A stretch of 34,396 nucleotides of DNA from Rozella allomycis CSF55 (lineage: Eukaryota; Rozellomycota). The notes under the pieces are model-generated. The model did not search any database. It was given only the letters and a program-made list of their open reading frames with translations, and was not told where the DNA came from. Location of the stretch: contig KE561110.1 in assembly GCA_000442015.1 (NCBI GenBank), positions 1 through 34,396 on the forward strand, in the 5' to 3' direction. Positions 1-9,737 of the stretch are shown piece by piece (positions within the stretch are counted from its first letter, which is position 1; each line of letters starts with the position of its first letter). The position numbers and the translations under genes are program-made.

Positions 1-412
1 TCAACACTAGTAGAACCAAACGCAGTTTTCAAATTATGACATAGCGCTTTTAAGGCTAGAAAATCATTATCCAATTGTGACATGTTAGGAGAATAAGAAA
101 AGCTAACTAGTTCACTAACGGCGCTAATAGTATTAGCCACAGAAGCAGATGCGAAACGTGACAAAAGAGAATTCCATATATCTGTAGCACTAGAGTTAGA
201 GAATATAAATTGACTTCTTAATGTTTTATCCATATTTAACAGTAGACATTGAGTTGATAATTTTGAGTTGATAGGAACCTGATTCATTTCATTCCACATT
301 GAAACATTAGCTAGGAGTGATTGAATTTCAAAGCACCAGTCAAAGNGCGGAGAGTAGTTTCGACTTTGAATTTATCAGGAGTGTAGGATACTAATTGACC
401 TTGAGTTGGCAT
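1..412 (-). mobile_element. Ty1/copia gag relic
   Basis: On the minus strand a Gag start region (MPTQGQLVSYTPDKFKV) is followed, after a scaffold gap at 346, by a stretch typical of copia-type Gag (UBN2-like), with DWCFEIQSLL and an aromatic-rich segment (DIWNSLLSRF). It runs off the left edge of the window, so its length and the rest of the element cannot be judged. Family assignment rests on the WxxEI(Q)xLL and IWNSLxxRF patterns known from copia Gag. Treated as a fossil; the part seen here is incomplete and I see no matching LTR for it. Confidence 0.6.
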
Positions 413-560
413 GAGTGCTGATAACGTAAAAAGAAGTAAACGTTAAAGGTAATTTATTGAATTTATGCTGAGTATATATATGAGTGATAAATTAATTAGT
501 AAATTTCCATTTTAATTAAATAAATTAATTGGCAATTAATTTAATATTCTTGACAAGAAC

Positions 561-983
561 TAACTGATATGATGTTGGCAGATATATTAACGAAATCTTT
601 AAATACTAAACAGTTTATTAAAATAAGCAATTTAATCTGTATTCGTAGTTTAGACAAAATACAGTCAAAGGTTTTAAATAATGAGAATATTGCTAATTGC
701 AATATTGATTTATAAAATATCTGCTAATCAAGCTTTTTCCTTATGCCAAAGGTTTTAATGCGATTAGTATAATATAATAGTGATAATCATCTTCTATCAC
801 TAGCATTCCTTTTCAGCTTGAAAGGGGGTGTTGAGTTACACTAGCTAATCTTGGATACAATCTTCAAAGGTTATGTTTTTGTAACGAAAACATGGATGGA
901 AATTACTTTTATTTCTTTATCATTTTTACTAAATAAATTTTAACCCTGGCTCTAAAAGTTTTTGTTTCTATCTAGGTTCAACA
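561..983 (+). mobile_element. Ty1/copia 3' end with LTR (relic)
   Basis: The plus strand carries the last part of a copia Pol, recognised by the ADILTKSL motif that closes copia RNase H (about 577-600), then a non-coding stretch, a purine-rich tract (820-828) and an LTR. Only the 3' end of the element is present. It is a fossil in opposite orientation to the copia pieces on both sides, so it is either nested in another copia copy or joined to it by the assembly. Confidence 0.6.
829..983 (+). repeat. copia-type LTR, 155 bp
   Basis: It starts TGTTGA and ends TCAACA, the short inverted repeats expected of an LTR, and sits directly after a polypurine tract (GAAAGGGGG, 820-828). It contains AATAAA near 934. 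No second LTR is present in the window, so its age cannot be estimated. Confidence 0.6.
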
Positions 984-1616
984 AGGTTCTTTCATTTGAT
1001 CAGATAATAATTCACCGTTGTCAAAATGTGCAAAAGAAATATGACGATTGAAAAGATTGAAGAATCTTGTTGAATATTGTCGGTATGCATCAAACGCATC
1101 CGACTTTGCTCTAAGAAGAAAAACAGTTACATATCTTGAATAGTCATCAGTAAAGGTAATAGAATATTTGAATCCATATGATAGGTTAGAGAAGATAAGG
1201 GACCGCAAACATTAAAAAGATTCTTGACAAACATCAATATGAACTGTCTCGCCTGGTCTTGATGCTTTAGTTGATACGCCTAGAGGAAACGGAATTCTTT
1301 TTGCCTTTCCGTAAATACAAGAAATACAATCAAAGTTCTTTACATCTTCCGATAATTTGTTGAAAACCACAAGACCAGTTACTAAGGATGAACCAACAAG
1401 CTTTTGTAAATATTTTAGAGATAAATGATTAAATCTATGATGAAGTTCAGATAAGGTAAGCTTATTTGGATGGTGTGAAGTATAGGCAGAATATGTCTGG
1501 CCATGCACAAGGGGCAAATCAATTCTATACAATGAATCACTTGAGCTTATATAACCTTGCAACATCAATAAATTCNATCTATTTGCCCGTCCTGAAATGC
1601 AAATAACCATACTCAA
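984..1616 (-). mobile_element. Ty1/copia GAG-pre-integrase and integrase relic
   Basis: The minus strand encodes a GAG-pre-integrase zinc module (LHHRFNHLSLKYLQKL, then CISCIYGKAKRIPFP, giving the H-H-C-C pattern) followed by the start of the integrase core (FTDDYSRYVTVFLLRAKSDAF). These are diagnostic of Ty1/copia. The piece is a fossil fragment, broken at about one point within what is seen, cut off by an LTR of opposite orientation at 983 and by non-homologous DNA near 1617. A scaffold gap lies at 1576. Confidence 0.75.
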
Positions 1617-2340
1617 GTAGTAGCTGGCCTTAACAACCTATGTGCTCATTTGGCTCAATCCATTGCTCGCATGGAAGAACGACAGTTTAGAAACGATGAA
1701 TTACTCTTTTAACTTATCAATCGACTCTCTGTTGCTCCGTCTATAGCCCCGGTCGCTCAGAAGCAATCGAACAATAGTAGTCGCGTTCCCACGTCTTGTC
1801 CCACATTTGCTGATCTACCTGAAGATGATATTGATCTTTGGCTCGCTAAAGTAAACGCACAGTATGATGGCTACAATACTCCGGACCGTAAACGGTTTGA
1901 ACACGTGATTACCTTTTTGGAGTGGCCTGCGTTTCATTGGTTTAGAAAGATGCAACGTGACTCTTCATCAAAAGTTGCTTCATGGAAACCCCTCAACGAC
2001 TCCATCCGGCTTCGACGTCTAGACATAAACCAGATCTGATGACCAGCTTTCTCACTATGAAAAAGGAAACACGTTCTATTAATGAGTATATCGCGAAATT
2101 CTCTAATTTGTGTGATCAACTCAAAGAAGTTAATGATTTTACCAAAGTTTATGTTTTTGCAAAAGGATTAAATGACAAGTATATTAAAGGGCAAATATTC
2201 TCAAAGAAATGTTCCAATATTGAAGAAGCTTTTGAAATTGCAAGTGATTTTTGTAATGATTTTGATCAGCAGATTTTTGACTCTAGTTTTGTTCGATCAT
2301 CAGCTCACAAAGCCTCTCCCTGCCCCTGCCCTGGATGGCT
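1617..2340 (+). mobile_element. Ty3/gypsy-type gag relic
   Basis: The plus strand encodes a retrotransposon Gag of the Ty3/gypsy type: a capsid N-terminal part (FEHVITFLEWPAFHWFRKM) and a C-terminal part (SINEYIAKFSNLCDQL, KVYVFAKGLNDKYI) that match the family pattern of a W-rich helix followed by S(I/V)xEYxxxFxxLCxQL. No zinc knuckle, protease or reverse transcriptase follows. It is a fossil with roughly two breaks and no recognisable LTR pair. The abutting copia fragment on the other strand suggests one element landed in the other. Confidence 0.65.
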
Positions 2341-2416
2341 AACGACAAATTCACCCCGGGTGTGACACACCCCTTGTACAAAGCCGGGACCTTATTGGTT
2401 GAATTTTTGTCACGTA

Positions 2417-2436
2417 CTGTCACGTCTTGCGTGACA
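2417..2436. repeat. Perfect 8-bp stem hairpin
   Basis: CTGTCACG, a 5-nt loop, then CGTGACAG. A further TGTCACG lies just upstream (2409-2415), and TATA-like sequence (GATATAAATAAA) lies about 15 bp downstream. The block 2341-2521 has no gene. It could be a promoter or a degenerate LTR start (TGTGACACACC at 2360), but nothing decides between these. Confidence 0.4.
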
Positions 2437-2521
2437 GAGGCTTGGTAAAAAAGATATAAATAAATATTAGGAACAGCAATGTCGAAAAAAGGGAGGATAT
2501 AAAAAATCAATAAAAGTTTTA

Positions 2522-2807
2522 TTAAGATTTAGTTTCATAATCTGTGTCAGAACTCTCTTCATCAACAAAGTCTACTATTGATGTAGCTACCGTGTCTACA
2601 TTGTGGTCCAGATGAGAGCATAGAAAATGGACTCTCATATTTTTATTATCATATGAGCTACCAGAGTGAGGAAAAAATCCACTGAAAAAAAATGATACTG
2701 CCTTGGCAATGTCAATTTTTTTCATGTTACTCTTTTTCATAGCTGATATTTCATTGAGACTACCCTTAAACACATTAAGCTTTGTGTTGTCGTCAAGAGT
2801 CAAAATT
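2522..2807 (-). CDS. C-terminal fragment of unknown protein
   Basis: An open minus-strand frame of about 94 codons runs from the scaffold gap at 2808 to a stop at 2522. The product begins (N-terminus missing) with TLDDNTKLNVFKGSLNEI, has a Ser/Phe-rich middle and ends in an acidic tail (VDEESSDTDYETKS). AATAAA overlaps the stop codon on the same strand. I do not recognise a family. It may be the tail of a host gene or of a transposon protein; there is no start codon because the contig ends here. Confidence 0.35.
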
Positions 2808-2821
2808 NTAAAAAATGTGAC

Positions 2822-3177
2822 ATTTTAAAACTGCAATGTCTAGGTCAAAAGAGAAACTTTGTCAGGGGATAAAACAAAGTAGCCTTTTCTTCTAATTTCG
2901 CTATGGAAAAGTTTTTGATGAGGGCTTGTCAAACGATTAATTTGTTGAGTGATATATTTTGTCACAGGCTTATGTCTGTCTTTGTACTCCTTGACTTTTT
3001 GTGCTCCTTTTCTCTATGAGAGGGATCTGCACGATATATCTTATTTATCTCTCTCTTCATTTTGAGCTCTTGAGCTTCTTTGAAGATACTTTTCCTCATT
3101 GGAAAATGGACCAGGGGGTCTCTATGAAAAACAAAGACAATCAATGGTAGTTGTATCGAAACTTTGAAATTGTACAA
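2822..3177 (-). pseudogene. Basic ORF fragment, frame broken
   Basis: On the minus strand a Lys/Arg-rich segment (KMKREINKIYRADPSHREK) is continued in another frame by KPVTKYITQQINRL and further sequence down to about 2830. The same basic segment is present again at 3270-3388 in one unbroken frame (KMKREVNKKYRADPPYRKK ... ERHKPVTKY), which shows that the first copy carries a frame change. I do not recognise the family. The pattern of repeated basic YRADP units resembles the N-terminal part of some transposon-associated proteins, but that is a guess. Confidence 0.3.
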
Positions 3178-3269
3178 GTAAATAACCTGCCATGGAAATT
3201 TTAACTAATGACATTACAAATAAAGGGATTATAAGAAACATCCAAAATGACATTGGTAGAGTAGAAATN

Positions 3270-3388
3270 ATATTTTGTCACAGGCTTATGTCTTTCTTTG
3301 TACTCCTTGACTTTTTGTTGCTCCTTTTTTCTATAAGGGGGATCTGCACGATATTTCTTATTTACCTCCCTCTTCATTTTGCGCTTTT
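3270..3388 (-). repeat. Second copy of the basic ORF segment, bounded by gaps
   Basis: This 119-bp stretch between the scaffold gaps at 3269 and 3389 is a diverged copy of about 2954-3071. The sequences outside the two gaps share the 10-mer GAGTAGAAAT, so they would join directly if this small contig were removed. Its placement here may therefore be an assembly error. Confidence 0.5.
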
Positions 3389-3475
3389 NGAGTAGAAATA
3401 TATAATTTTTAAATAAACAAATGAATAAATATGTGATGAAATGGAAAAAGGTATGAAAATTGGTAATCATGGTAC

Positions 3476-3578
3476 CAAGTGACTAATGTCATCTGGAAGA
3501 GATGTTTACTCTGTTAATACTGTGATGATAAACATGTATCTCGCATGTCGAAAACGAATTTTAAATAGTTTTGGACCC
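3476..3578 (+). repeat. Direct repeat, copy 1 of 2 (about 103 bp)
   Basis: Copy 1 begins CAAGTGACTAATGTCATCTGG and ends TTTGGACCCC. Copy 2 starts exactly 140 bp downstream (3616). The copies differ at about ten positions and are separated by 37 bp. No ORF runs through either. The rest of 3470-3835 is AT-rich with nothing else recognisable. Confidence 0.7.
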
Positions 3579-3615
3579 CAGGATCTCGACCATGCGTGTC
3601 ATGCTACACCTGCTT

Positions 3616-3718
3616 CAAGTGACTAATGTCATCTGGACGAGATGTTGACTCTGTTGATACCGTGATGTTAAACATTTATCTCGCATGTCGAAAACGTATT
3701 TTAAATAGTTTCGGACCC
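3616..3718 (+). repeat. Direct repeat, copy 2 of 2 (about 103 bp)
   Basis: Partner of 3476-3578; see that entry for the comparison. Both contain CTCGCATGTCGAAAACG and ATTTTAAATAGTTT. The period is 140 bp. Confidence 0.7.
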
Positions 3719-4071
3719 AAAAAGTACATCACATATTTGTGTTAAAAGTAGACAGAGTAGTAGACATAGACATGGAAGTTTTTATTAAAGGTAAATAAAT
3801 AGACATGCAGTGTATTGAAATTTGATGTGATTTAATGATTGATGATAAATNCCACTACCAGATAACCCACCACCTGCCCCGTGACCCCTTTGCATGCCCT
3901 TTGCCTGCACCTAAACATACTAAGTACTTTATCCCCCATATCAGCAATAAGCTATACAAAATACAACTTTCGTATCGGGAACTTCCTGTCCACTGCCAAA
4001 ATGCTCTACAAGATATCCATTTACTCATCCCGCATGACCTTTACCCCCAACTATACATGGATCTCAAAACC

Positions 4072-4721
4072 ATGAAAATTAATACAATCCAAGATATTGC
4101 CACATCTGACGGTAAACATATGCTGTCGTTTAACCAATATAAACTCCGCATTACCAACTTAAAAACTCGCGAAAGACTAGAAGAACAAACACAGTGCCTG
4201 ATTCCAAAAGCATATCTTACTCTTCAACAATTACTATGTAACGGTCCCCCAGACTTTTTTCACCCTAACCAAGTGCGAACTTTAAAACCTACTTTTCAAT
4301 TCACAGTTGTCAGTAAGCGTCGCCGACAGCTCCAAGGCGATGAACACCAGCAAATAACATCGTTACCACCCTTTCGTACCAACATCCTCAATGCCNAAAA
4401 ATCAATACAATCCAAGATATTGCCACATCTGACGGTAAACACATGCTGTCGTTTAACCAATATAAACTCCGCGTTACCAATTTGAGAACTCGCCAAAGAC
4501 TAGAAGAACAAACCCAGTGCCTGATTCCAAAAGCATATCTTATTCTACAACTATTACTTTGTACCGGTCCCCCAGACTTTTGTCACCCTAACCAAGTGCG
4601 AATTTTAAAACCTACTTTTCAATTCACAGTTATTAGTAAGCGACGCCAACAACTCCAAGGCGACGAAAATCAGCAAATAACATCGTTACCACCCTTTCGT
4701 ACCAACATCCCCAATGCCAAC
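4072..4721 (+). repeat. Unmerged contig overlap, about 324 bp twice
   Basis: 4072-4395 and 4397-4721 are the same LINE segment, differing at a few percent of positions, on either side of the single n at 4396. The reading frame of the LINE makes sense only if the two are alternatives rather than a tandem duplication. Confidence 0.8.
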
Positions 4722-5209
4722 TTGACTGGCCATCAGGACCTATCTCGAACATACGTTACCGATGGCTCCACGGATCTACAAACCAACAAGCAAGGCTCGA
4801 GTGCTTTAATGATTGCAAACCACAATCCAAGAGAAATCAACTCAGGATTAATGAAACGTGCAATTCTCGCAAACCTTGAATCTCCTCTCTACTTAACTTG
4901 CGCGGAATTAATTGCAATAATTAAATGTCTCACTCACACCAAGGCATCCACCAACATTNCCCCAATGCCAACTTGACTGGCCATCAGGACCTATCTCGAA
5001 CATACTTTACCGATGGTTCCACGGATCTACAAACCAAAAAGCAAGGCTCGAGTGCTTTAATGATTGTAAACCACAATCCAAGGGAAATCAATTCAGGACT
5101 AATGAAAAGTGCAATTCTCGCAAACCTTGAATCTCCTCTTAACTCAACTTGCGCGGAACTAATTGCAATAATTAAATGTCTCACTCACGCCAAGGCATCC
5201 ACCAACATT
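4711..5209 (+). repeat. Unmerged contig overlap, about 248 bp twice
   Basis: 4711-4958 recurs at 4961-5209 across the gap at 4959. Both cover the start of RNase H (TYVTDGSTDL in one, TYFTDGSTDL in the other). Confidence 0.8.
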
Positions 5210-5784
5210 ACTATTTACACTGACTCGCAAAACTGCGTTGACATTGTTGGCCAAATGCACACTAAAGCAACCTGGACAGAATCTGACCGCCTTCGGTACA
5301 ATAACCAAACTATTATTGATCTTCTTCATCACTTATTGCTTCAGCGAACCGCGACCACAACCCTCGTCAAGGTTAAGGCTCACACTAGACTTAAATGGAA
5401 TGAGAATGCAGACGCACTCGCCAAATATGCATCCACAACACGAAAACAGGAACGCCTCTACCACTATAATCGTAACGATTCATATAAGCTAACATACATT
5501 CACCACAACAATCACAGATATGAGATCCAACCCCAGAAGGTCATTGGCCTCTTATATCACAGTAACTACTCCCACACCATTCACGTGGCACTCTCCAAGC
5601 ACTTTAACACTGCACCATATACAATTGAGTTAAAACTCACACTAAAACTTATTCAACCAATTAGGAATAACATCTATTTCTTATCAACAACTGAAACAGC
5701 CTTCCGAATCAAATATTTCTCCAACGCACTACCATGAAACTGCAGAAAAAGAATACCAAGACCTTGCGCCAGATGTCACTACCC

Positions 5785-6228
5785 ATCCGAAACAACCCAC
5801 CACTTTATCGAATGCCCTGCTAACCTTCAGCGCCTCGATGATATGCGCCTTGCACTAGAACATTCACTAGCCACGGAAGAATTTCCAGACTCACTCCCCC
5901 CATCAAGGACGTCCTCACGACACTCAGCGTTTATAACAACAACCTCCTGTTTACCCCAACCGGGAAGGCCATCATAACGTCACAACTCATTGAAGTACTT
6001 NAACCCATCCGAAACAACCCAACACCTTATCGAATGCCCCGCTAACTTTCAGCGCCTCGATGATATGCGCCTTGCACTAGAACACTCACTAGCCGCGGAA
6101 GAACTTCCAGACTCACTTCCCCCCATCAAGGATGTCCTCACGACACTCGGCTTTTATAACTACAACCTCCTGCTTACCCCAACCGGGAAGGCCATCATAA
6201 CGTCACAACTCATTGAAGTACTTCACCC
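5785..6228 (+). repeat. Unmerged contig overlap, about 216 bp twice
   Basis: The zinc-module region 5785-6000 recurs at 6002-6228 across the gap at 6001, with small differences including one in the length of a C/T run. A shorter overlap of the same kind (6309-6381 against 6383-6455) flanks the gap at 6382. Confidence 0.8.
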
Positions 6229-6638
6229 TTTCGCCATCCCGCGCCATAAACTTGAAAAACTCTTTCTCATCATCATGAGCCATTGGCTATTTATCATTTA
6301 CAAAACAATATGGAAGACTCGCAACATAGTTAACAACCAATATCAACAACCACCCGCCCAACAACCACCACCCCCTCGTGGNTATGGCAGACTCGCAACA
6401 TAGTTAACAGCCAATATCAACAACCACCCGCCCAACAACCACCACCCCCTCGTGGGGGACAAAGACCCAACAAAGGCATCTTACCGAGGAAATACCTCGA
6501 CTACACTCTGAGCTAATTATGAAAACCACTCATACACAATTACCCGTATATCGACCGATTCTCCTCTTTATCCCCCCGCGCAAACGCAAGAGGAAGACGG
6601 ATCACTATCGGGAGGGAACTGTGGGACCGTAATCTCTN

Positions 6639-6996
6639 TCATCACTAATCACAATTATTTTTCACATAGGTACATGTTTTGTATGGTAGGAGGTGGAATG
6701 TTGCGTATTTATGCATGTAAAATTAGAAAATTCACAAAGGATTTTTTCCAGACACATCTATGGATCAAAAGTGTTATCCTAGGAGTACATCATCAAGTTG
6801 AATTGTCAGTCAAAGATAAAACCGCCACTGTTTTATATTTCATTACTTAAATTACTTGTTTTTATAAGATCAATTTTAAATCTGACTATTCGATTTGGGA
6901 CTTAATCCAAAATAAAAAAATGGACTTCAAGTCTCAGAAGTAATTGCAGAAATATTCCATAACTAAAATTAATAATACCAAATTTATTAATGTGCA
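6639..6996. other. Intergenic, no gene seen
   Basis: 358 bp of AT-rich DNA after the LINE contig. All frames are broken at short intervals on both strands and I see no RNA gene. It is presumably the 3' flank of the minus-strand gene that ends at 6997. Confidence 0.5.
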
Positions 6997-7598
6997 TTAA
7001 GGGCAATATTTTCGAAGCAATTCTTCGCCGACAGAATTTCCTTGCAAATACTTCTTGACATATTTTAATGACAGTGTATTATGAGTGCTAGAACATAATT
7101 CTTTAAGATATTTAGCGTCTCTGTAGCTAAGCACTTGTATTAGGACCTTTCTATCATTGGCAAATTCAACGAATTGCAAAGCGACAAGATCATTTGAATT
7201 GGCTAAACATGCATACCAAGAATCTTCTTCTACAAAAGTATTCTGATTGCTTTCAAGTACTTTGTTAAAAGTATTCAAAATAACGCGTATCGCTCTTTCA
7301 TGGCCAATCGAGGCAATTTTAGCTAACTGCTGCGATATTCGCATTTTCTCGGTTATGGCAGCTTCTCTCAAATAATCCAGGCCTAAAGGAAGAGTGTAAA
7401 AGGAGTTGAACAATTCCTCAGTGAGAGGAGCGTAAGAGTTTATAGAATCAGATGAGGCATCAAACGCAAGAGTGAGTCTGTAAAAATAATTCACTTTTAA
7501 TGTATCATCAAGAATGCTGCAAATATAGTCAGCTATTAATGAGTTTCTAAAGCACCAAAACGACGGGACAAAGCACCTCATAACACTCCATGTGATGT
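6997..7598 (-). CDS. Helical solenoid protein, 5' partial
   Basis: A minus-strand frame open from the gap at 7599 to a stop at 6997, 194 codons if the internal ATG at 7581 is used. The product is all-helical in character, with short degenerate repeats of the form (helix)-loop-(helix), e.g. LVALQFVEFANDRKVLIQVL and LSLKYVKKYLQGNSVGEELL. There is no signal peptide in the part seen, so the true N-terminus is probably lost in the gap. Its style matches the secreted solenoid proteins at 13031-13826 and 22583-25621, and it may be the C-terminal part of such a protein. No named domain recognised. It is divergent from the eIF2-alpha gene. Confidence 0.6.
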
Positions 7599-7601
7599 NA
7601 G

Positions 7602-8618
7602 TGTCGTTATTATGAAAACGTATATCCTGAAGTGGATGATGTAGTTATGGTAAACGTTCGTCAAATTGCAGATATGGGTGCATATGTGCAGCTTTTGGAA
7701 TACAATAACATTGAAGGGATGATTTTGCATTCGTAATAATAAGTTTCGACGTTATAAATAGTGAACTTTCAAGGCGCCGTATTCGTTCTATTCAAAAGTT
7801 GATCAGGGTAGGGAAAAACGAAGCTGTTGTTGTACTCAGAGTTGATAAGGAAAAAGGTATGAAGAACATACATAAAAATTATTAGGATACATTGATTTAT
7901 CAAAAAGAAGAGTATCACCCGAGGATATTAAAAAATGTGAAGAAAGATATGGAAAATCTAAAGTAGTCAATTCTATTGTTCGAATGATTTCTGAAAAAAG
8001 AGGAATCCCTATGGAAGATTTAAATGCTAAATTTATATGGCCATTATACAAACAATTTGGTCATGCGTACGATGCCTTTAAGGCTGCTTTGAAGTAATAG
8101 ATATAGTTTGAAAATATATCAGTGACGCAGAAGGCGTTTTCAAGAACGTTGATATCACCGAAGATTTAAAAAATGAATTAATGACAATTATTCAAAGGCG
8201 TCTCGCCCCTCAAAAAGTTAAGTTTAGGGCAGATTTTGAAGTTCAATGTGCTGGATTTGAGGGGATCAACGCAGTCAAAGAAGCTTTAATTGCGGGTGAA
8301 AAATGTGGAACTGAAGACACCCCACTTAAAATTAGACTTGTGGCTCCGCCATTGTACATTATGACGACATCTTCCATGGAGCGTCAATCTACAGTTGAAT
8401 TGATGGAACACTCTTTAAAAGTTATCGGTGATATTATAGAAAAGAAAATGGGAAAGCTAGATGTTAAAACTAAGGTAAGAGATTAATTTTGACAATTTTA
8501 GCCTCGTGCGATGGATGATTCCGATGATTTAGAAATTGCAGCCATGATGGAACAGGCAGAAAGAGAAAACGCACAAGTTTCTGGAGATGAAGAATCGAGC
8601 GGTTTAGATGGAGAATAA
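7602..8618 (+). CDS. SUI2: Translation initiation factor eIF2 alpha subunit (5' partial)
   Basis: The alpha subunit of eIF2, which with beta and gamma delivers Met-tRNAi to the 40S ribosome. Five exons are needed: 7602-7732, 7762-7856, 7886-8093, 8123-8474, 8502-8618, giving 300 codons plus stop. Introns are 29, 29, 29 and 27 nt (GTA...AG). The S1 domain is clear ([37 protein letters not shown]), followed by ELSRRRIRS, which contains the serine phosphorylated by eIF2-alpha kinases in other eukaryotes, and [15 protein letters not shown]. The helical and C-terminal alpha/beta domains are present ([32 protein letters not shown]), with an acidic tail. Only the first few codons are missing, at the gap (7599); the AG at 7600-7601 may be a splice acceptor. 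AATAAA lies just past the stop. The family is normally about 300-315 aa. Confidence 0.95.
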
Positions 8619-8641
8619 TTTTTAAAGCATTTAATAAACAG

Positions 8642-8824
8642 TTATATTGGATTTTCTTTTTTCTTCTTTTCAATGTACGTGTCTAAAAGACTGTCCATAT
8701 ATAGTTTGCTAATGAAGGCTGTTAATGTACATGTAATGAGCATGGTCAAAACCCGGCTTTTTATATTTACAGGTTCCCTTTCAACATTTTTGTATTTATT
8801 CTTTAATGCTAATTTTGAGTGCAT
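8642..8824 (-). CDS. Small single-span membrane protein, unknown
   Basis: A 60-codon ORF with an ATG start, convergent with eIF2-alpha (stop 23 bp from its stop). The N-terminus is basic (MHSKLALKNKYKNVE), one hydrophobic segment follows (VLTMLITCTLTAFISKLYM, about residues 26-44), and the tail is Lys-rich. This architecture is seen in small organelle or ER membrane proteins, but I do not recognise a family. Upstream introns could extend it. Spacing in this gene-dense region supports it being real. Confidence 0.4.
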   Translation of the reverse strand: MHSKLALKNKYKNVEREPVNIKSRVLTMLITCTLTAFISKLYMDSLLDTYIEKKKKENPI

Positions 8825-9049
8825 CTAACAATTACATGCTGGAGTGAAATTCTTCCCATTGGCGTACAATAATTTCAATTCTCGTAAAACTAACTTTCCT
8901 AGCATTAAAGTCAATTTCGCAATTTCCAAGTTTCCAACAAGTCTAAGCTCTACTTCTAACAGAAAATTGGCGAAATAAATATTGAGAAAAACAATAATTA
9001 GAAACTAGTACTACTAAAATATTCTAAATGTATTAAATTTTTTAATTGT
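8825..9049. other. Short intergenic stretch with candidate exons
   Basis: On the minus strand between about 8940 and 8829 two overlapping frames look protein-like: one ends EIIVRQWEEFHSSM-stop, the other ends ANGKNFTPACNC-stop. A plus-strand frame of about 48 codons is also open. None has a convincing start or splice pattern, so I do not call a gene, but a small spliced gene may lie here. Confidence 0.25.
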
Positions 9050-9262
9050 TTAATAATTCTTAAATTTAGTCATCCTCTTCCATCTTTTGGCTAGATATCT
9101 TTGTCTTAGACGTTTCTTTTGCGATTCTGAATAAATTGGTTTAGGATGTGCCTTTTTTATCATCAGCTTGTGGGTTTTATACTTAAAACATTCTAACGGC
9201 CCCGTTTCAACTTGTGTACTTTCTAAAGGAAAGTTGTAGGTGTTTGGCTTTGGCATATCCAT
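9050..9262 (-). CDS. Small basic protein, unknown
   Basis: A 70-codon ORF from ATG (9262; a second Met two codons later). The product starts MDMPKPNTYNF and becomes strongly basic toward the C-terminus (SESQKKRLRQRYLAKRWKRM). Size and charge recall small mitochondrial ribosomal or nucleolar proteins, but no family signature is visible. It is followed after a short gap by other short minus-strand ORFs. Confidence 0.45.
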   Translation of the reverse strand: MDMPKPNTYNFPLESTQVETGPLECFKYKTHKLMIKKAHPKPIYSESQKKRLRQRYLAKRWKRMTKFKNY

Positions 9263-9301
9263 AAAAGATTGATTACGTCTTAAATAATTAAAATTTATGA
9301 G

Positions 9302-9463
9302 TTACACTGTAAATGGATCATTGAAATCGATCAAATTGCTACTTGTTGGAAGGACCATTTGCATTGTCGTTGCTGGTGGACTACATAATGTGGTCAATGG
9401 AGCAAGGGGCAAAATAAATTGAGCTGCATTTCTTCTCAACAGAGACAAGGAGCCCAAGAACAT
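9302..9463 (-). CDS. Possible 53-aa protein with mitochondrial-style N-terminus
   Basis: A short ORF from ATG (9463) to TAA (9302). The N-terminus MFLGSLSLLRRNAAQFIL lacks acidic residues and has two arginines, as in a mitochondrial presequence, and the C-terminus reads NLIDFNDPFTV. The frame stays open about 18 codons further upstream, so it could be the last exon of a spliced gene. A plus-strand ORF of about 42 codons covers the same DNA and is the main alternative. Confidence 0.3.
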   Translation of the reverse strand: MFLGSLSLLRRNAAQFILPLAPLTTLCSPPATTMQMVLPTSSNLIDFNDPFTV

Positions 9464-9737
9464 TACACCAAATTTGGAAAAAATCGAAGTCCGAAGAGTT
9501 ATTTCTCATGGCTCATTCCTTTACACTTAACGTTTTAAAAGACAATTTAATAGATTATTTTAACTCTTATGCTTATATAAATTACTAAACCTTTTCTTAT
9601 TTGACGCTAACAAGATCAGGCTTGCAAATGAAACGATGTATTGTTCATATCTAAGCATGAATTTATCTATATTAAATTGGTATAACTTATTCTGAAAACA
9701 GTTATTACAGGTAAATCAGTCTGAGCAGGGGTTGGTC

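Larger units (their letters stand above)
3852..6637 (+). mobile_element. LINE, 3' part (RNase H and zinc-binding tail), Tad/I-like
   Basis: This is a non-LTR retrotransposon missing its 5' half (endonuclease and reverse transcriptase), because the contig starts at 3852. What remains is the linker after the RT, an RNase H domain (best copy about 4993-5440; TDGSTD, CAELIAII, YTDSQN and NENADALAK carry the four acidic positions), a CCHC-type RT zinc-binding module (CARCHYPSETTHHFIEC, from 5765) and a Pro/Gln-rich tail, with the stop near 6514-6516 and a 3' UTR to the gap at 6638. A TGA at 5735 interrupts the frame between RNase H and the zinc module, and a 1-base difference in a C-run near 5896 shifts the first zinc-module copy. 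Presence of RNase H argues for the Tad1/I group rather than L1 or RTE. The element length is inflated by contig overlaps at 4396, 4959, 6001 and 6382. Confidence 0.85.

Noticed and set aside
4072-5209. True tandem duplication of the LINE RNase H region
   Set aside because: The copies meet exactly at single n joins, and the same pattern occurs at other joins; unmerged contig overlap explains it better.
5735-5737. TGA as a sense codon (alternative genetic code)
   Set aside because: TGA, TAA and TAG all act as terminators in the host genes here (for example TAA in eIF2-alpha, TAG in the SLC35F-like gene, TGA in intron retention frames); a single TGA in a decayed LINE is simple decay.
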